Source: Burkholderiaceae bacterium | GTDB taxonomy: Bacteria; Pseudomonadota; Gammaproteobacteria; Burkholderiales; Burkholderiaceae_C | Assembly: GCA_024235955.1 (NCBI GenBank) | Contig: JACKLJ010000001.1 | Coordinates: forward strand, 558,001 to 622,000 | Length of the DNA stretch: 64,000 nucleotides | Reading direction: 5' to 3' | Made by a program: the position numbers and the translations under genes | Notes under the pieces: generated by a model | The model's input: the letters and a program-made list of their open reading frames with translations, nothing else | What the model was told of the DNA's origin: nothing | Databases searched by the model: none | Shown: piece by piece, positions 40,998-48,284 of the stretch | How the letters are laid out: every line of letters starts with the position of its first letter | How positions within the stretch are numbered: position 1 is the stretch's first letter

Positions 40998-41741
40998 ATG
41001 CTCCTGCTTCTTCTCGTCTTTGTGGCCGGCCTGTGGGCGGGGCTGCAGAACGCGCTGGCGGGCGGCGGCTCCTTCGTCACGCTGCCGGCGTTGATCGTTT
41101 CGGGCATGTCGCCGCTGGCGGCCAACATCACCTCCACCGTGGCGCTGTTTCCGGGGCAGGTGACGTCGGGCCTGGCGGGGCGCAAGCTGGTGACGGGCGC
41201 GGGCAGGCTGCCGTTCAAGGCGCTGTTCATCCTCAGCATCGTCGGCGGCGCCCTGGGCGGCCTGCTGCTGCTGAACACGCCGTCCAAGGTGTTCGCACGC
41301 CTGGTGCCGTGGCTGGTGCTGTTCGCCACGGCGGTGTTCGCCTGGGGGAGCTTCCGGCGCAGGCCGGCCGAGTCGGCGGCGCACCTGGGGCCGTGGGCCG
41401 CCGGGGTGGCGCAACTGCTGATCGCCATTTACGGCGGCTACTTCGGCGGCGGCATCGGCTTTCTGATGATGGCAGCGCTCACCATGGCCGGCCTGCCCAC
41501 GCGCAACGCCGGCGCCACCAAGAACGTGCTGGCCGGCGTGATGAACGCCTCGGCCGTCGCGTTGTTCGTGATGTCGCCCCAGGTGCACTGGCAGCAGGCC
41601 GTGGTGCTGGGCGTGGGGGCGATCATCGGCGGCCTGGGTGGGGCATGGGCGTTGCAGCGAGTGAACGAGAAGGCGCTGCGGATCGCCATCGTGTGCATCG
41701 GCATCGCCTTGACGGTGGGGCTGTTCCTCAAGCCTGTGTGA
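40998..41741 (+). CDS. TauE/SafE (TSUP) family membrane permease
   Basis: This 247-residue protein has seven or eight membrane spans and the TSUP repeat motif AGLQNALAGGGSFVTLPALI in the first half and GGYFGGGIGFLMMAAL in the second. It contains NAGATKNVLAGVMNASA, typical of the family. TSUP proteins move sulfite, sulfoacetate or other organic sulfur anions; export of sulfite would fit the nearby sox locus but is only inference. ATG 40998 is preferred over the in-frame start 30 nt upstream. Confidence 0.85.
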   Translation: MLLLLLVFVAGLWAGLQNALAGGGSFVTLPALIVSGMSPLAANITSTVALFPGQVTSGLAGRKLVTGAGRLPFKALFILSIVGGALGGLLLLNTPSKVFARLVPWLVLFATAVFAWGSFRRRPAESAAHLGPWAAGVAQLLIAIYGGYFGGGIGFLMMAALTMAGLPTRNAGATKNVLAGVMNASAVALFVMSPQVHWQQAVVLGVGAIIGGLGGAWALQRVNEKALRIAIVCIGIALTVGLFLKPV

Positions 41742-41754
41742 GCCGGTCGCAGGG

Positions 41755-41822
41755 CTGATAGCTCCTGAAATGAGAGCTGTCTGCGCCCGCTGCGCAAGGG
41801 CTTGAGGCTGTTTTTATTGTGA
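41755..41822 (+). repeat. R1 repeat copy after the TauE/SafE gene
   Basis: TGATAGCTCCTGAAATGAGA, GCTGTCTGCGCCCG, CAAGGGCTTGAGGC and TGTTTTTATTGTG are seen. The small AGCTCCTGAAATGAGAGCT hairpin echoes the copy after purH. It lies in the convergent gap with the TetR gene. Confidence 0.75.
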
Positions 41823-41912
41823 ATTCGCCAGACCCCGTAGAACGACTCGGGCGGTTCGTGCGCTGAACCGCCTCGGGTCAGCGGTGGTCTGCCAGGCGAG
41901 CCCGCAGCGGGT

Positions 41913-42494
41913 TCAACCTTCGCCCGCCGCCAGTTGCGCCACCCGCGCGCGCACCTGATCGGCCACGGCGTCGAACGGGCCGATGTCGCCGCAGGCGCGG
42001 CACAGCACCTGGGCACCCTCCAGCGCGGCGAGCAGGAAAGCGGCGGCAGGGGCCGCGTCGACCGGGAGCAGGCCGCCGCGCTCCAGGCCCGCGCGCAGCG
42101 TGTCGGCCAGCGCGCGGTACGAGAGGCGGCAGCGCTCCTGCACGCGCGTGCTGTCGGCCGCCACGGTGGCGGCGGTGACGGGGCTGCCGGCCTCGCAGTC
42201 GTAGCGCAGCAGCGCGGCGCGCCACAGGCCCAGCACCGCGTCGCAGAAAGCCGCCGCCGGGCGGCCGATCAGGCTGCGCACCTGCTGGTCCAAGGCGTCG
42301 GTGTACTGGGTGAGCACGGCGTCGATCAGCTCCGCCTTGCCGCCGGGGAAATGGTGGTAGATGGAGCCGCGCGAGGCACCGGCCAGCGCGATCACCTCCG
42401 AGAACGCCGTGCCGCGCAGGCCGCGGCGCGCCAGGATCTGGGTGGCGCCGTCGATCATGCGGGCGCGCACGGGTCGGGTTTCAAAATCAGGCAT
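41913..42494 (-). CDS. TetR-family transcriptional regulator
   Basis: This 193-residue protein has an N-terminal TetR HTH (GATQILARRGLRGTAFSEVIALAGASRGSIYHHFPGGKAEL, about residues 16-56) and a helical ligand-binding part of the YcdC/LfrR type. It is divergent from guaD; a 20 bp perfect palindrome in the shared promoter region (42568-42587) is the probable operator. It may therefore control guaD and perhaps itself; the ligand is unknown. Confidence 0.87.
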   Translation of the reverse strand: MPDFETRPVRARMIDGATQILARRGLRGTAFSEVIALAGASRGSIYHHFPGGKAELIDAVLTQYTDALDQQVRSLIGRPAAAFCDAVLGLWRAALLRYDCEAGSPVTAATVAADSTRVQERCRLSYRALADTLRAGLERGGLLPVDAAPAAAFLLAALEGAQVLCRACGDIGPFDAVADQVRARVAQLAAGEG

Positions 42495-42567
42495 CGACAG
42501 GGTTCTCGCTCATGCGCCAGTGGCGGCAACACATGCGGGGCAAGCGTAGCGCCGCGCCGGCGCGCGC

Positions 42568-42587
42568 GCTATGTCGGTTGACATAGC
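42568..42587. promoter_or_regulatory. Palindromic operator between tetR-type gene and guaD
   Basis: GCTATGTCGGTTGACATAGC is a perfect inverted repeat with 8 bp arms and a 4 nt centre. The TTGACA within it could be a -35 hexamer for rightward transcription, so repressor binding would block RNA polymerase. Confidence 0.7.
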
Positions 42588-42624
42588 TACAGCGGCCCGG
42601 CGTGCGGCAGCTGACTCGCTCAGT

Positions 42625-42690
42625 TTGGTGCAAAATCGCCTTCCAGGCCTTGTATGGCGGGTGCAGGCAGCTATCAATTCAGAAGCTCAT
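42625..42690 (-). repeat. R1 repeat copy in the guaD leader
   Basis: CAAAATCGCCTTCCAGGCCT, TGTATGGCGGGTGCAGGCAG and CTATCAATTCAGAAGCTCATG are seen, ending 15 nt before the guaD ATG. Confidence 0.75.
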
Positions 42691-42705
42691 GAAGCTTTTG
42701 CGCCC

Positions 42706-44022
42706 ATGACGCACAATCGCCCCATGCAAGCTTGGCGTGCCTCTCTTCTGCGTTTCGATGACCAGGGCCACGCGCTGTTCGACCGCGACGGCCTGCTGGT
42801 GACCGGCCCCGGCGCCGACGGCCGCCAGGTGGTGCTGGCCGCCGGCGACCACGCCGCCCTGGCCGGCGCCTGGCCCGACGTGCCGGTGACCCACCTGCCC
42901 GGGCGCATCCTGGCGCCGGGCTTCATCGACACCCACGTCCACTACCCGCAGACCGAGATCATCGGCTCACCCGCCGAGGGCCTGCTGCCCTGGCTGGAGC
43001 ACTACACCTTCCCGCACGAGGCGCGCTTCACCGATCCGGCCCACGCGGCCGAGGTGGCCGCCTTCTTCTGCGACGAGCTGATGCGCCACGGCGTCACCAC
43101 GCCGCTCACCTTCTGCACCTCGCACCCGGCCAGCGTGGACGCGCTGTTCACCGAAGCGCAGCGCCGCGGCCTGCGCCTGATCGCCGGCAAGGTGCTGCAG
43201 GACCGCCACAGCCCCGACGGCGTGCGCGACGAGACCGAACAGAGCCTGGTCGACACCGAGGCACTGATCCGCCGCTGGCACGGCCAGGGGCGGCTCGGCT
43301 ACGCCATCACCCCGCGCTTCGCGCCCAGCTGCTCCGAGGCGCAACTACGCGGCGCGGGCGAGCTGGCGGCCAGCTACCCGGACGTCTGGATCCAGTCGCA
43401 CGTGGCCGAGAACCAGGACGAGATCGCCTGGGCGCGCGCCCTGTTCCCCGATTCGCGCAGCTACCTGGCCATCTACGCCGACCACGGCCTGATGCGCGAG
43501 CGCGCCATGTACGCGCACTGCATCCATTTTTCCGACGACGACCGTGCGCTGATGCGCGACACGCGCACGGCCGCCGCCGTCTGCCCCACCAGCAACCTGT
43601 TCCTGGGCAGCGGTTTCTTCGACTTTGCCGCCGCAGAGCGCGTGCCCTTTGCCCATGGCCTGGCCAGCGACGTGGGCGGCGGCACCAGCTTCTCGCCCTT
43701 CGTGACCATGCGTGCTGCGTACTTCGTCGGCCGCACGCCCACCACGGGCTTCCACACCAAGCCCGGCGTGAGCCTGGCGCCCGAGCGGCTGTGGTGGCTG
43801 CACACCGCCGGCGCCGCGCATGCGCTGGGGCTGGAAGGCGTGGTCGGCAACCTGCAGCCCGGTTGCGAGGCAGACTTCGTCGTGCTCGACCCGGCCGCCA
43901 CCCCCTTGCTGGCGCGCCGCACGCGCGAGGCCGAAAGCCTGGCCGAACTGCTGTTCGCCCTGATCGTGCTGGGCGACGACCGGGCGGTGGCGCAGGTGGT
44001 GGTCAACGGCGCGCCGGCCTGA
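42706..44022 (+). CDS. guaD: Guanine deaminase
   Basis: This 438-residue amidohydrolase has a zinc site in FIDTHVHYPQTEIIG and further ligands in IQSHVAENQDEI (His), YAHCIHFSDDD (His) and LASDVGGGTSFSP (Asp), all typical of guanine deaminases. It converts guanine to xanthine, the substrate of the XdhAB enzyme encoded further right. ATG 42706 gives MTHNRPMQAW; the frame continues upstream through the R1 repeat and the operator, which cannot be coding. A MITE-like element starts at the last base of the stop codon. Confidence 0.93.
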   Translation: MTHNRPMQAWRASLLRFDDQGHALFDRDGLLVTGPGADGRQVVLAAGDHAALAGAWPDVPVTHLPGRILAPGFIDTHVHYPQTEIIGSPAEGLLPWLEHYTFPHEARFTDPAHAAEVAAFFCDELMRHGVTTPLTFCTSHPASVDALFTEAQRRGLRLIAGKVLQDRHSPDGVRDETEQSLVDTEALIRRWHGQGRLGYAITPRFAPSCSEAQLRGAGELAASYPDVWIQSHVAENQDEIAWARALFPDSRSYLAIYADHGLMRERAMYAHCIHFSDDDRALMRDTRTAAAVCPTSNLFLGSGFFDFAAAERVPFAHGLASDVGGGTSFSPFVTMRAAYFVGRTPTTGFHTKPGVSLAPERLWWLHTAGAAHALGLEGVVGNLQPGCEADFVVLDPAATPLLARRTREAESLAELLFALIVLGDDRAVAQVVVNGAPA

Positions 44023-44198
44023 GAACCTGTTCACGATCCCTGCAGGGCCGTGCCGACGCCCATTCAGGCGGTCTGTGGCGTTGCAAAGCCTCGCCGGGCC
44101 CCAAAAGCGCTTTGGTGTGGCCCGTCTGCGTTTTGCGCCTTGCAGCCCATCCTGAAATGACGCCGGGCCGGCTCCCGCCGAGGCCATGAACAGGTTCT
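44022..44198. mobile_element. 177-bp MITE-like element with perfect 12-bp terminal inverted repeats
   Basis: The ends are AGAACCTGTTCA and TGAACAGGTTCT. The interior carries no open frame of note. It starts at the last base of the guaD TGA and ends 27 nt before the stop of the convergent binding-protein gene. It looks like a non-autonomous transposable remnant; the target-site duplication is not evident. Confidence 0.65.
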
Positions 44199-44224
44199 GA
44201 AGCGCCGGCGGCGGCGCGCGACGC

Positions 44225-45325
44225 TTACTGCAGCTTGCCCTGCACGCCCTGCACCAGCCAGTTCATCTGCTGGATCTGCGCGTCGTTCAGGCTCTGGCCG
44301 GCGGGCAGGCGTTGCTGGCCCTGGTTGTCGACCAGCGGGCCGGCGAAGGGCTTGAGGCTGCCGGCGGCGATGTCCTTCTGGCGCGCCAGCACTTCCTGCT
44401 GCACGGCGGGCGGCACGCCGGGGCCGAAGTCGCCCACGCGCACCATGCCTTCCTTCACGCCGCCCCACAGGCTGGCTGGCTGCCAGCTGCCGTCGAGCAC
44501 GGCCTGCACGCGGCGCTTCTCATAGTCGCCCCAGTGGTGGGTCACGGCCAGCAGCTGCGCGTTGGGCGCGACCTGCCGCATGTCGGAGTGGTAGGCCACG
44601 GCCAGCTTGCCGCGCTCTTCGGCGGCGGCCATCACGGCGGTGGAGCCGGTGTGGAAGGCCAGCACGTCGGCGCCCTGGTTGATCAGCGTGAGCGCCGCTT
44701 CGCGCTCGCGCGCGGGGTCGAACCATTCGTTCAGCCACACCACCTTGACCTCCGCCCTGGGGTCGACGCTGCGCATGCCCAGGGTGAAGGCGTTGATGCC
44801 CTGCAGCACCTCGGGGATCGGAAAGCCCGCCACGTAGCCGGCCACGTGCGTGCGGCTCATGCGCCCGGCGGCGATGCCGGCCAGGTAGCGGCCTTCGTAG
44901 TAGCGCGCGTTGGTCGTGGCCACGTTGGCCGCGCCCTGTACGCAGGTGAGGCATTCGAACTTCACCTGCGGAAACTCGTGCGCCACCTTGAGCACCGATT
45001 TGCCGTAGCCGAAGCTGGTGGTGAAGATGAGCTTGTTGCCCTGGCGGATCAGGTCGCGCAGCACACGCTCGGCGTCGGCGCTTTCGGGCACGTCTTCCAC
45101 GCCGGTGGTCTGCACGCGGGCGCCGAAGGCGTCCTGCACCTCGCGCCGCGCCTGCTCGTGCTGCTGCGTCCAGCCGGCGTGGGTGATGGGGGTGACGTAC
45201 AGGTAGCCGATCTTCAGCGGCGCGCCGGCAGCCGGCGGCGCGGCAGTGGTGCTGGCGGCGGGTTGGGCGAAGGCGGGGGCGAAACAGCAGGCAGCCACGA
45301 GTGCGGCGGCGAGGTTTTTGTACAT
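44225..45325 (-). CDS. BMP-family ABC transporter substrate-binding protein (first of three)
   Basis: This 366-residue exported protein has a Sec signal (MYKNLAAALVAACCFAPAFAQ) and the basic-membrane-protein fold: KIGYLYVTPITHAGWTQQHEQAR, LIFTTSFGYGKSVLKVAHEFPQVKF, YEGRYLAGIAAGRMS, VAGYVAGFPIPEVLQGINAF and VAYHSDMRQVAP. BMP proteins deliver nucleosides or purine bases. It lacks the lipobox of the other two copies and is more divergent (HAGW where they have DAGW/DGGW). It stands between guaD and the adenine-deaminase gene, so a purine ligand is likely. It lies apart from its presumed transporter. Confidence 0.88.
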   Translation of the reverse strand: MYKNLAAALVAACCFAPAFAQPAASTTAAPPAAGAPLKIGYLYVTPITHAGWTQQHEQARREVQDAFGARVQTTGVEDVPESADAERVLRDLIRQGNKLIFTTSFGYGKSVLKVAHEFPQVKFECLTCVQGAANVATTNARYYEGRYLAGIAAGRMSRTHVAGYVAGFPIPEVLQGINAFTLGMRSVDPRAEVKVVWLNEWFDPAREREAALTLINQGADVLAFHTGSTAVMAAAEERGKLAVAYHSDMRQVAPNAQLLAVTHHWGDYEKRRVQAVLDGSWQPASLWGGVKEGMVRVGDFGPGVPPAVQQEVLARQKDIAAGSLKPFAGPLVDNQGQQRLPAGQSLNDAQIQQMNWLVQGVQGKLQ

Positions 45326-45364
45326 GGTGGTCCTCTACATGGCCCCGTTCCTGTCAAGCAAGAA

Positions 45365-45389
45365 CGCCGCCCTGGGGCAAGGGGCGGCG
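45365..45389 (-). other. 8-bp GC-rich hairpin in the leader of the first BMP gene
   Basis: CGCCGCCC and GGGCGGCG pair around a 9 nt loop, 40 nt upstream of the start codon. In the leftward sense a TTCTTGCTT stretch follows, so it could be a weak terminator or attenuator of upstream transcription. No known riboswitch fold was recognised. Confidence 0.35.
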
Positions 45390-45449
45390 TGGGCGTGATT
45401 GTCCCACGCGCCCACGCGCCAAGCCGTCAAGGGGCTTTCAGTTGATCGG

Positions 45450-45515
45450 AATGCTATTCCAACAATAGCTGGTTGCGCTTTCTGCATAAGGGCTGGACGC
45501 TGATTTTGTTCAGAA
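45450..45515 (+). repeat. R1 repeat copy, left flank of composite block B
   Basis: CTATTCCAACAATAGCTGGT, TGCGCTTTCTGCATAAGGGC and TGATTTTGTTCAGAAT. It occupies the same relative position as 29146-29208 in block A. Confidence 0.75.
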
Positions 45516-45540
45516 TCCCATCTTCCGCTTGAATGACACC

Positions 45541-45595
45541 GGCCGTTCGGGCTGGGCCCTTCGGCAGGCTCAGGACAGGCCTGTCGAAGCCCTGG
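45541..45595 (+). repeat. Short repeat F4, longer copy
   Basis: GGCCGTTCGGGCTGGGCCC, TTCGGCAGGCTCAGGACAGG and CTGTCGAAGCCCTG form internal inverted repeats (CAGGCTCAGG-type arms). It corresponds to the shorter copy at 29231-29260. Confidence 0.55.
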
Positions 45596-45625
45596 AGAGT
45601 GTTGGCGCATCGTTTGCCATCATTT

Positions 45626-45684
45626 CAATGAAATCGGCGCTTTGCCCATATTTGACGGGCGCAGGCAGCTATTGAAAGCGTAGT
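45626..45684 (-). repeat. R1 repeat copy, inverted, block B
   Basis: TCAATGAAATCGGCGCTTTG, GACGGGCGCAGGCAGCTATT and GAAAGCGTAGTG closely match 29351-29409. Confidence 0.8.
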
Positions 45685-46041
45685 GTTTCTGGTGGCGCTG
45701 TAGGCCGGGATGTGCGCCCGGCGGCGCACCTACTTTTCTTTGCTTCGCCAAAGAAAAGTAGGCAAAAGAAAGGCGACCCCACTTGCCGTGTCCCTTCGCT
45801 TCGCTGCGGGCAGCCTACGATGCTCGTGCGCGGGGCGGCGCTGCGGAACTCGCTGCGCGCTTGCAGCGCTCCGCTCAAACAGCCGCAGCGAGTCAGAGCA
45901 CGAAGCATGGACTTGCTGCGCAGCCCATGCCCGCCCCACGCCCTGCGCTTCTCGGCACGGCCAGAGGGGAGTGGGGAGAACACGGGCCATCGCTGCGCTC
46001 GGCCACGAAACCACCGACAGGGCGAGAGGCCAGTTCTGACA
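45685..46041. repeat. F3 long interspersed repeat (about 360 bp), block B
   Basis: This is the second copy of the 29410-29768 repeat. The 14 bp hairpin is at 45729-45762 (CCTACTTTTCTTTG and its complement). Relative to block A the C moved by one place in both arms, so pairing is kept. I see no real gene in it; the open frames across it are composition artefacts. Confidence 0.8.
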
Positions 46042-46165
46042 CCCCCAGAAGGCCGCGGAGCAGGCCATGCGCGTGAACGCCGTGCTCGGGCTTGTACCGA
46101 GCACTGGCGTTGTCCCCCCTCCCGAAGAGAGAGAGAGAGGAAGGCGCGTCAGCGACTCAGGGGGT
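46042..46165 (-). repeat. F2 two-hairpin post-stop element, copy 5 (after the adenine-deaminase gene)
   Basis: On the minus strand it follows the stop codon by 4 nt: CCCCCTGAGTCGCTGACGCG, then a CT-rich arm pairing with GGGAGGGGGG through G-U pairs. The second hairpin is GTGCTCGG/CCGAGCAC where copy 1 has GTGGCCGG/CCGGCCAC. It ends CATGGCCTGCTCCGCGGCC. Confidence 0.85.
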
Positions 46166-46169
46166 ATCC

Positions 46170-47225
46170 TTATTTCACAAAGCTTTCAAAGCACTCCACC
46201 AACTGGCCCATCCAGCGCTTCTTCTCGCTCACCGGGGCGAAGCTGGCTTCCAGGCTGTTGGAGGCCAGCTGCCAGGCGTGGCCGGCGTCCATGCCGGTGG
46301 CGGCGAAGACCTGGCGGTAGTTGGCGTTGACGTAGCCGCCGAAGTAGGCCGGGTCGTCGGAGTTGACGGTGGCGACCACGCCGGCGTCCAGCAGGGCTTT
46401 GAGGTTGTGGCGGCGCAGGTCGGGGAAGACGCACAGCTTCTGGTTGGACAGCGGGCAGACCGTGAGCGGGATGCGCCCGGCCACCAGGCGCTGCATCAGG
46501 GCCGGGTCGTGCACGGCCTGGACGCCGTGGTCGATGCGCTCGGCCTTCAGCACGTCGAGCGCCTGCCAGATGTAGGCGGGCGGGCCTTCCTCGCCCGCAT
46601 GCGCCACCACGTGCAGGCCCAGCGCCCGGGCGCGTGCGAACACGCGGGCGAACTTGGCCGGCGGATGGCCGACCTCGCTGGAATCGAGCCCGACGCCGAT
46701 GAACAGGTGGCGGTACGGCATGGCCGCCTGCAGCGTGGCGAAGGCGTCCTGCTCGCTCAGGTGGCGCAAAAAGCACAGGATCAGCGCCGCGCTGGTGCCG
46801 CGGCGTACCCGGGCGTCGTGGCAGGCGCGCGCCAGGCCCTTGACGACCGTGCCCATGGGCACGCCGCGCTCGGTGTGGGTCTGCGGGTCGAAGAAGATCT
46901 CGGCGCGCACCACGTGCTCGGTGGCGGCTTTTTCGAGGTAGGCCCAGGCCAGGTCGTAGAAATCCTGCTCGGTGCGCAGCACGCTGGCGCCGGCGTAGTA
47001 GATGTCGAGAAAGCTCTGCAGGTCGGTGAAGGCGTAGGCGCGGCGCAGCGCCTCCACGCTGGGGTAGGGCAGGCTGACGCCGTTGCGCTGCGCCAGCGCG
47101 AAGATCATCTCCGGCTCCAGCGAGCCTTCGATGTGCAGGTGCAGCTCGGCCTTGGGCATGGCGGACAGCAACGCCGGCAGGCGCGCCGCGTCGATGCGGC
47201 GGGCAAAACCGGGTACGGTGGTCAT
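46170..47225 (-). CDS. Adenosine/adenine deaminase family protein, adenine-deaminase type
   Basis: This 351-residue ADA-family enzyme has the zinc motif ELHLHIEGSLEPE near residue 27, VGLDSSEVGHPPAKF, VVAHAGEEGPPAYIW (His), ERIDHGVQAV and VNSDDPAYFGGY. HAGEEGPP and DSSEVGHPP are, as I recall, typical of the adenine deaminase subgroup (Pseudomonas PA0148-like) and not of adenosine deaminases. It would convert adenine to hypoxanthine, feeding xanthine dehydrogenase. ATG 47225 has GGGGAGTG upstream and overlaps the stop of the Rieske gene by 4 nt; GTG 47240 is less likely. It is the second gene of a leftward pair with that oxygenase. Confidence 0.88.
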   Translation of the reverse strand: MTTVPGFARRIDAARLPALLSAMPKAELHLHIEGSLEPEMIFALAQRNGVSLPYPSVEALRRAYAFTDLQSFLDIYYAGASVLRTEQDFYDLAWAYLEKAATEHVVRAEIFFDPQTHTERGVPMGTVVKGLARACHDARVRRGTSAALILCFLRHLSEQDAFATLQAAMPYRHLFIGVGLDSSEVGHPPAKFARVFARARALGLHVVAHAGEEGPPAYIWQALDVLKAERIDHGVQAVHDPALMQRLVAGRIPLTVCPLSNQKLCVFPDLRRHNLKALLDAGVVATVNSDDPAYFGGYVNANYRQVFAATGMDAGHAWQLASNSLEASFAPVSEKKRWMGQLVECFESFVK

Positions 47226-48229
47226 CGGATCACTCCCCACTGGATGCCGGCGCCCAGCAGGAAGCGCCGGTAGGCGGCCGACATGCGGTCGGCGGCGGAA
47301 TGCACTTCGGCGTCGGGCGCCAGCGGCAGGCGTTTGGGGCGCTGCGATTCCAGCACCGGCTGGTCCTGGCCGAAGATGGTGTTCTGGAAGTCGATCAGCC
47401 GCGCGTCGGGCGATTCGAAGTCGTTCATGGCCATGCGGGTCCAGGCGACGCTGGTTTCCTCGGTCACCGGGCAGACGAACATGGCGATGGATTCCTCCAG
47501 CCCGGCCAGCGCGGTGGTGCCAGCCTCGGGCACCTTGGTCAGCACGGCGGTGTAGGGGCCGGTGACTTCATAGGTGTATTCGACCTGCGCACCGTCCACC
47601 GCGTGGATGGACGACTGCGGCTGGAACGCGAAGCAGCTGGTGGCGCGCACGCCGTGCGGCGTGGTGGCGACCTCGTAGGGCGGGATCTCCGGCCGGTCGC
47701 GCGCGCCCAGCCAGCCCTCGTGCACGTAGCCAAAGTGCGCCATGTCGAGGAAGTTCTCGATGATGCGCGGCGCGCTGGCCTGCACCACGTAGGGGCCGCT
47801 GGTGACCTTGCGCAGCCGGGGCTCGGCCTCGGCGGCGAAGGCCGGCAGCTGGTGCACCGGGCTGCCTTCGCCTTCGGGCGGCGCCAGGCGCACCCACAGC
47901 ATGCCGTAGGCCTCGCGCGTCTCGAACACGCGGGCGCAGTGGCGCGGGCCGGGCTTGAAGTCCGGCACCGCCGGCACGTGCGTGCACTGGCCGCCGGCCT
48001 GGAACTGCCAGCCATGGTAAGGGCATTCGAGCTGGCCGCGCGTGACCCGCCCGAGCGAGAACGCCGCGCCGCGGTGCGGGCACTGGTCGTGCCAGGCATG
48101 CAGCGCGCCGGTGTCGTCGCGCCACAGCACCAGCGGTGTTTCCAGCAGGCGCGCGGCCACCGGCGCGCGGCCGATGCCGTGGCTCAGCGCCACCGGGTGC
48201 CACAGCGTTCTTTCCAGAATTTCAGGCAT
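47222..48229 (-). CDS. Rieske non-haem iron oxygenase alpha subunit (VanA/HpxD-like)
   Basis: This 335-residue protein has an N-terminal Rieske centre (CPHRGA at residues 50-55 and CPYHGW at 69-74). The C-terminal catalytic domain has the iron ligands in NFLDMAHFGYVHEGWLG (D and two His). It is translationally coupled to the adenine-deaminase gene. In Klebsiella HpxD, a Rieske protein, takes part in hypoxanthine/xanthine oxidation, and NdmA/B Rieske enzymes demethylate methylxanthines. A purine substrate is therefore a fair inference. No reductase partner (HpxE/NdmD) is visible in the window. Its 5' leader is an R1 repeat. Confidence 0.87.
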   Translation of the reverse strand: MPEILERTLWHPVALSHGIGRAPVAARLLETPLVLWRDDTGALHAWHDQCPHRGAAFSLGRVTRGQLECPYHGWQFQAGGQCTHVPAVPDFKPGPRHCARVFETREAYGMLWVRLAPPEGEGSPVHQLPAFAAEAEPRLRKVTSGPYVVQASAPRIIENFLDMAHFGYVHEGWLGARDRPEIPPYEVATTPHGVRATSCFAFQPQSSIHAVDGAQVEYTYEVTGPYTAVLTKVPEAGTTALAGLEESIAMFVCPVTEETSVAWTRMAMNDFESPDARLIDFQNTIFGQDQPVLESQRPKRLPLAPDAEVHSAADRMSAAYRRFLLGAGIQWGVIR

Positions 48230-48230
48230 G

Positions 48231-48284
48231 TTTTCGGCCTCTGGCCCAGATGTGGCGGTCGCAGGCAGCTATTTATTTGGAAGC
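48231..48284 (-). repeat. R1 repeat copy between the second BMP gene and the Rieske gene
   Basis: TTTTCGGCCTCTGGCCCAGA, TGTGGCGGTCGCAGGCAGC and TATTTATTTGGAAGC. It starts 2 nt upstream of the Rieske start codon and reaches past the stop codon (48273-48275) of the upstream BMP gene, so it links two coding regions. Confidence 0.8.

Noticed and set aside
42571..42705. Extended guaD start at 42571
   Set aside because: The extra 45 codons cross the TetR-type palindrome and an R1 repeat; ATG 42706 fits the enzyme family.
45365..45389. Purine riboswitch upstream of the first BMP gene
   Set aside because: Only a single GC-rich hairpin is present; the three-way junction and conserved loops of the purine riboswitch are not seen.
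45712..46320. 202-codon open frame across repeat block B
   Set aside because: It is composed of repeat DNA and antisense adenine-deaminase gene; no start signal or family pattern.
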